Source: Gnetum montanum (taxonomy: Eukaryota > Streptophyta > Gnetopsida > Gnetales > Gnetaceae). From it: DNA of 21,446 nucleotides. Shown piece by piece: positions 20,371 through 21,446 of this stretch; position 1 is the stretch's first letter, and every line of letters starts with the position of its first letter. Location: the NCBI GenBank assembly GCA_015680685.1, contig MNCI01002165.1, positions 940 through 22,385 of the forward strand, read 5' to 3'. A program made the translations under genes and the position numbers. A model generated the notes under the pieces. That model was not told the origin of the DNA and ran no database searches. It saw only the letters and a list, made by a program, of their open reading frames with translations.

Positions 20371-20457
20371 CCAAGACCTTAAACTAGCATCACAGTCCAC
20401 CAAGACTATAAATTGGCATCATAGCCTGCTAAGGCCTTAAAATGGAAAAATTGTGAC
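20371..20457 (+). repeat. 29-bp minisatellite, right array (3 units)
   Basis: Units 20371-20399, 20400-20428 and 20429-20457, for example ccaagaccttaaactagcat followed by cacagtcca. Period and core equal those of the array at 12311-12426, in the same orientation and 8 kb away. An isolated related unit (aataaggccttaaactagca) lies near 20081. Confidence 0.8.
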
Positions 20458-20674
20458 CTTTATTGATCATTTGTAGCCTTACTCCTTATATTTCCCCTTG
20501 TTTGACCTTTATGTGATCTTTGTTCACCTCTGTTGCACTTTTCCAAATTGACCTTGTCTCATTGATGACCTTGGATGGCCTTGATTACATTAGATTCACA
20601 GGTGTTTAATGGAATTTTAACATTATTTATTCACTTTTACTCAAGTGCCACTTAATATGCTTTTGATTGATATG

Positions 20675-20677
20675 TAG
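20675..20677 (+). promoter_or_regulatory. Possible 3' splice site before the reverse transcriptase
   Basis: gattgatatgtag|GATCAAAGTATG: the RT-side reading frame begins exactly at this AG (GAT at 20678 is in frame with the RT linker). A donor could be 20599 (short intron) or lie near 12.1 kb after protease (very long intron). Consensus-based only. Confidence 0.3.
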
Positions 20678-21446
20678 GATCAAAGTATGAGTACCTAGGA
20701 GCAAATCAGTTTGCCTTTATGTCTATATGGACCTCATGGTGATATTAAATGGTGTATCAACCCTGACTCCCTAGATCTTGAGCCTAAGAGTCTTGTAGAC
20801 CACATAGCCTCAATAGAGAAACCTCTAGAATGGCCTAAAAACCTAGTCAAAACCCTTGACTTAGAAGAAGAAGACATAACTAAAGACTCTTTAGTTGAGA
20901 TTCCTATCACAACACATAGTGGTGAGGAGAAAACCCTTAAACTAAGTTTCTCTCTAGAGCCTCAATATGCCAAGACATCACCAAAGTCTTACAAAACAAC
21001 ATTAAGGTATTTTCCTTGTCATATGAAGATATGCCAAGACTAGACCCACATCTAGTCTAGCACAACATCATATTGGACCCTAGCATTAGACCCACTTAAG
21101 CAAAAAGTGCACAAGATTAGACCTAATTTGGCCTTGGTAGTTCACGATGAAATCTCAAAGCTCTACCAAGCATGTTTCATTAAAGCTATCGATTACACAA
21201 AATGGGTATCCAACATAGTGGTAGTTCCTAAGAAAAATGGAAGTATCTGTATTTGCATTGATTTTTGAAACCTAAATAAAGTAACTATCAAGGATAACTT
21301 CCCTTTACCTAGTATTGATCAACTTATCGATGCTATTGCTAGACATGCCTTCTTGTCATTTATGGATGGATTCTTGGGATATAAACAAATTTAGATCAAC
21401 CTGACCTTTATGACCCCATGGGGTACTTTTTTATATATCATGATGC
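20678..21446 (+). pseudogene. Ty3/gypsy reverse transcriptase, N-terminal part, decayed and cut by window end
   Basis: Reverse transcriptase copies element RNA into DNA. A linker (LYGPHGDIKWCINPDSLDLE...) leads to FSLSYEDMPRLDP (21010-21048), the form of the FAWSYEDMPGLDP motif of Tat/Athila elements. It lies in a shifted frame between about 21005 and 21097, so two compensating frameshifts flank it. The fingers/palm follow: KQKVHKIRPNLALVVHDEI, WVSNIVVVPKKNGSICICID, then TGA where DFR-NLNK has Arg (a CGA to TGA change), DNFPLPSIDQLID, and FLSFMDGFLGYKQI with the first catalytic Asp kept. Next comes a stop and a loss of about six residues before TPWGTF. The YxDD box lies beyond the window. Inactive. 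Confidence 0.9.

Larger units (their letters stand above)
19986..20677 (+). other. Noncoding spacer before the reverse transcriptase
   Basis: AT-rich, with many 'gacctt' and 'tagcct' words and the right 29-bp array. A 22-bp stretch at 20133-20154 (attttatcatatatagcctatt) matches the gag leader at 8493-8514 with one mismatch. A possible 79-nt intron lies at 20599-20677 (cacag|gtgttt...tgatatgtag). No gene seen. Confidence 0.4.

Overview
The window is nuclear DNA of a large plant genome, probably a gymnosperm such as a conifer. I infer this from several thousand bases of very old, AT-rich, CG-poor Ty3/gypsy LTR-retrotransposon remnants, plant-type GT-AG introns, and no intact host gene, tRNA or rRNA. 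Every coding region is decayed, so almost all gene entries are pseudogenes. I could not identify the species.

Layout. (1) 1-945: noncoding, visibly richer in CG than the rest, with a cluster of GATATC words and an LTR-end-like stretch. (2) ~960-2293 (+): integrase remnant in one frame, interrupted only by stop codons, then a T-rich tail. (3) 4294-5735 (+): decayed accessory ORF of unknown function. (4) ~5.76-8.54 kb: candidate LTR (TATA at 6558, AATAAA at 7118) plus a leader containing 20-bp repeats and a ~480-bp tandem duplication. (5) 8541-~12.14 kb (+): gag with a zinc-knuckle-like motif, a linker, and the aspartic protease of a Tat/Athila/Ogre-like gypsy element. (6) 12.3-20.45 kb: an 8-kb block with the same 29-bp minisatellite at both ends. 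It holds a long reverse-strand gene (17879 down to 12787) and, upstream of that gene, a 1.7-kb array of palindromes. (7) 20678-21446 (+): N-terminal half of a gypsy reverse transcriptase, cut by the window end.

The main finding is the reverse-strand gene. It can be read as about eight exons. Six exon-exon joins at GT...AG borders conserve the reading frame, short introns of 80-105 nt carry plant-like branch points, and the start context is good. It would encode about 1,040 residues of no family I recognise. It is a pseudogene with about 36 in-frame stops, but about 29 are TAG and only one is TGA, while CAG codons are scarce. This fits deamination of methylated CAG (CHG) sites rather than random decay. 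The gene lies between protease and reverse transcriptase, whereas the antisense ORFs known in Tat-type elements lie after integrase. It is therefore either cargo of an unusual element, possibly inside a long gag-pol intron, or an inverted nested insertion.

The C-rich palindrome repeat family occurs upstream of gag on the + strand and upstream of the reverse gene on the - strand, each time in the sense direction of the gene it precedes. The two halves therefore look like convergent transcription units with related leaders.
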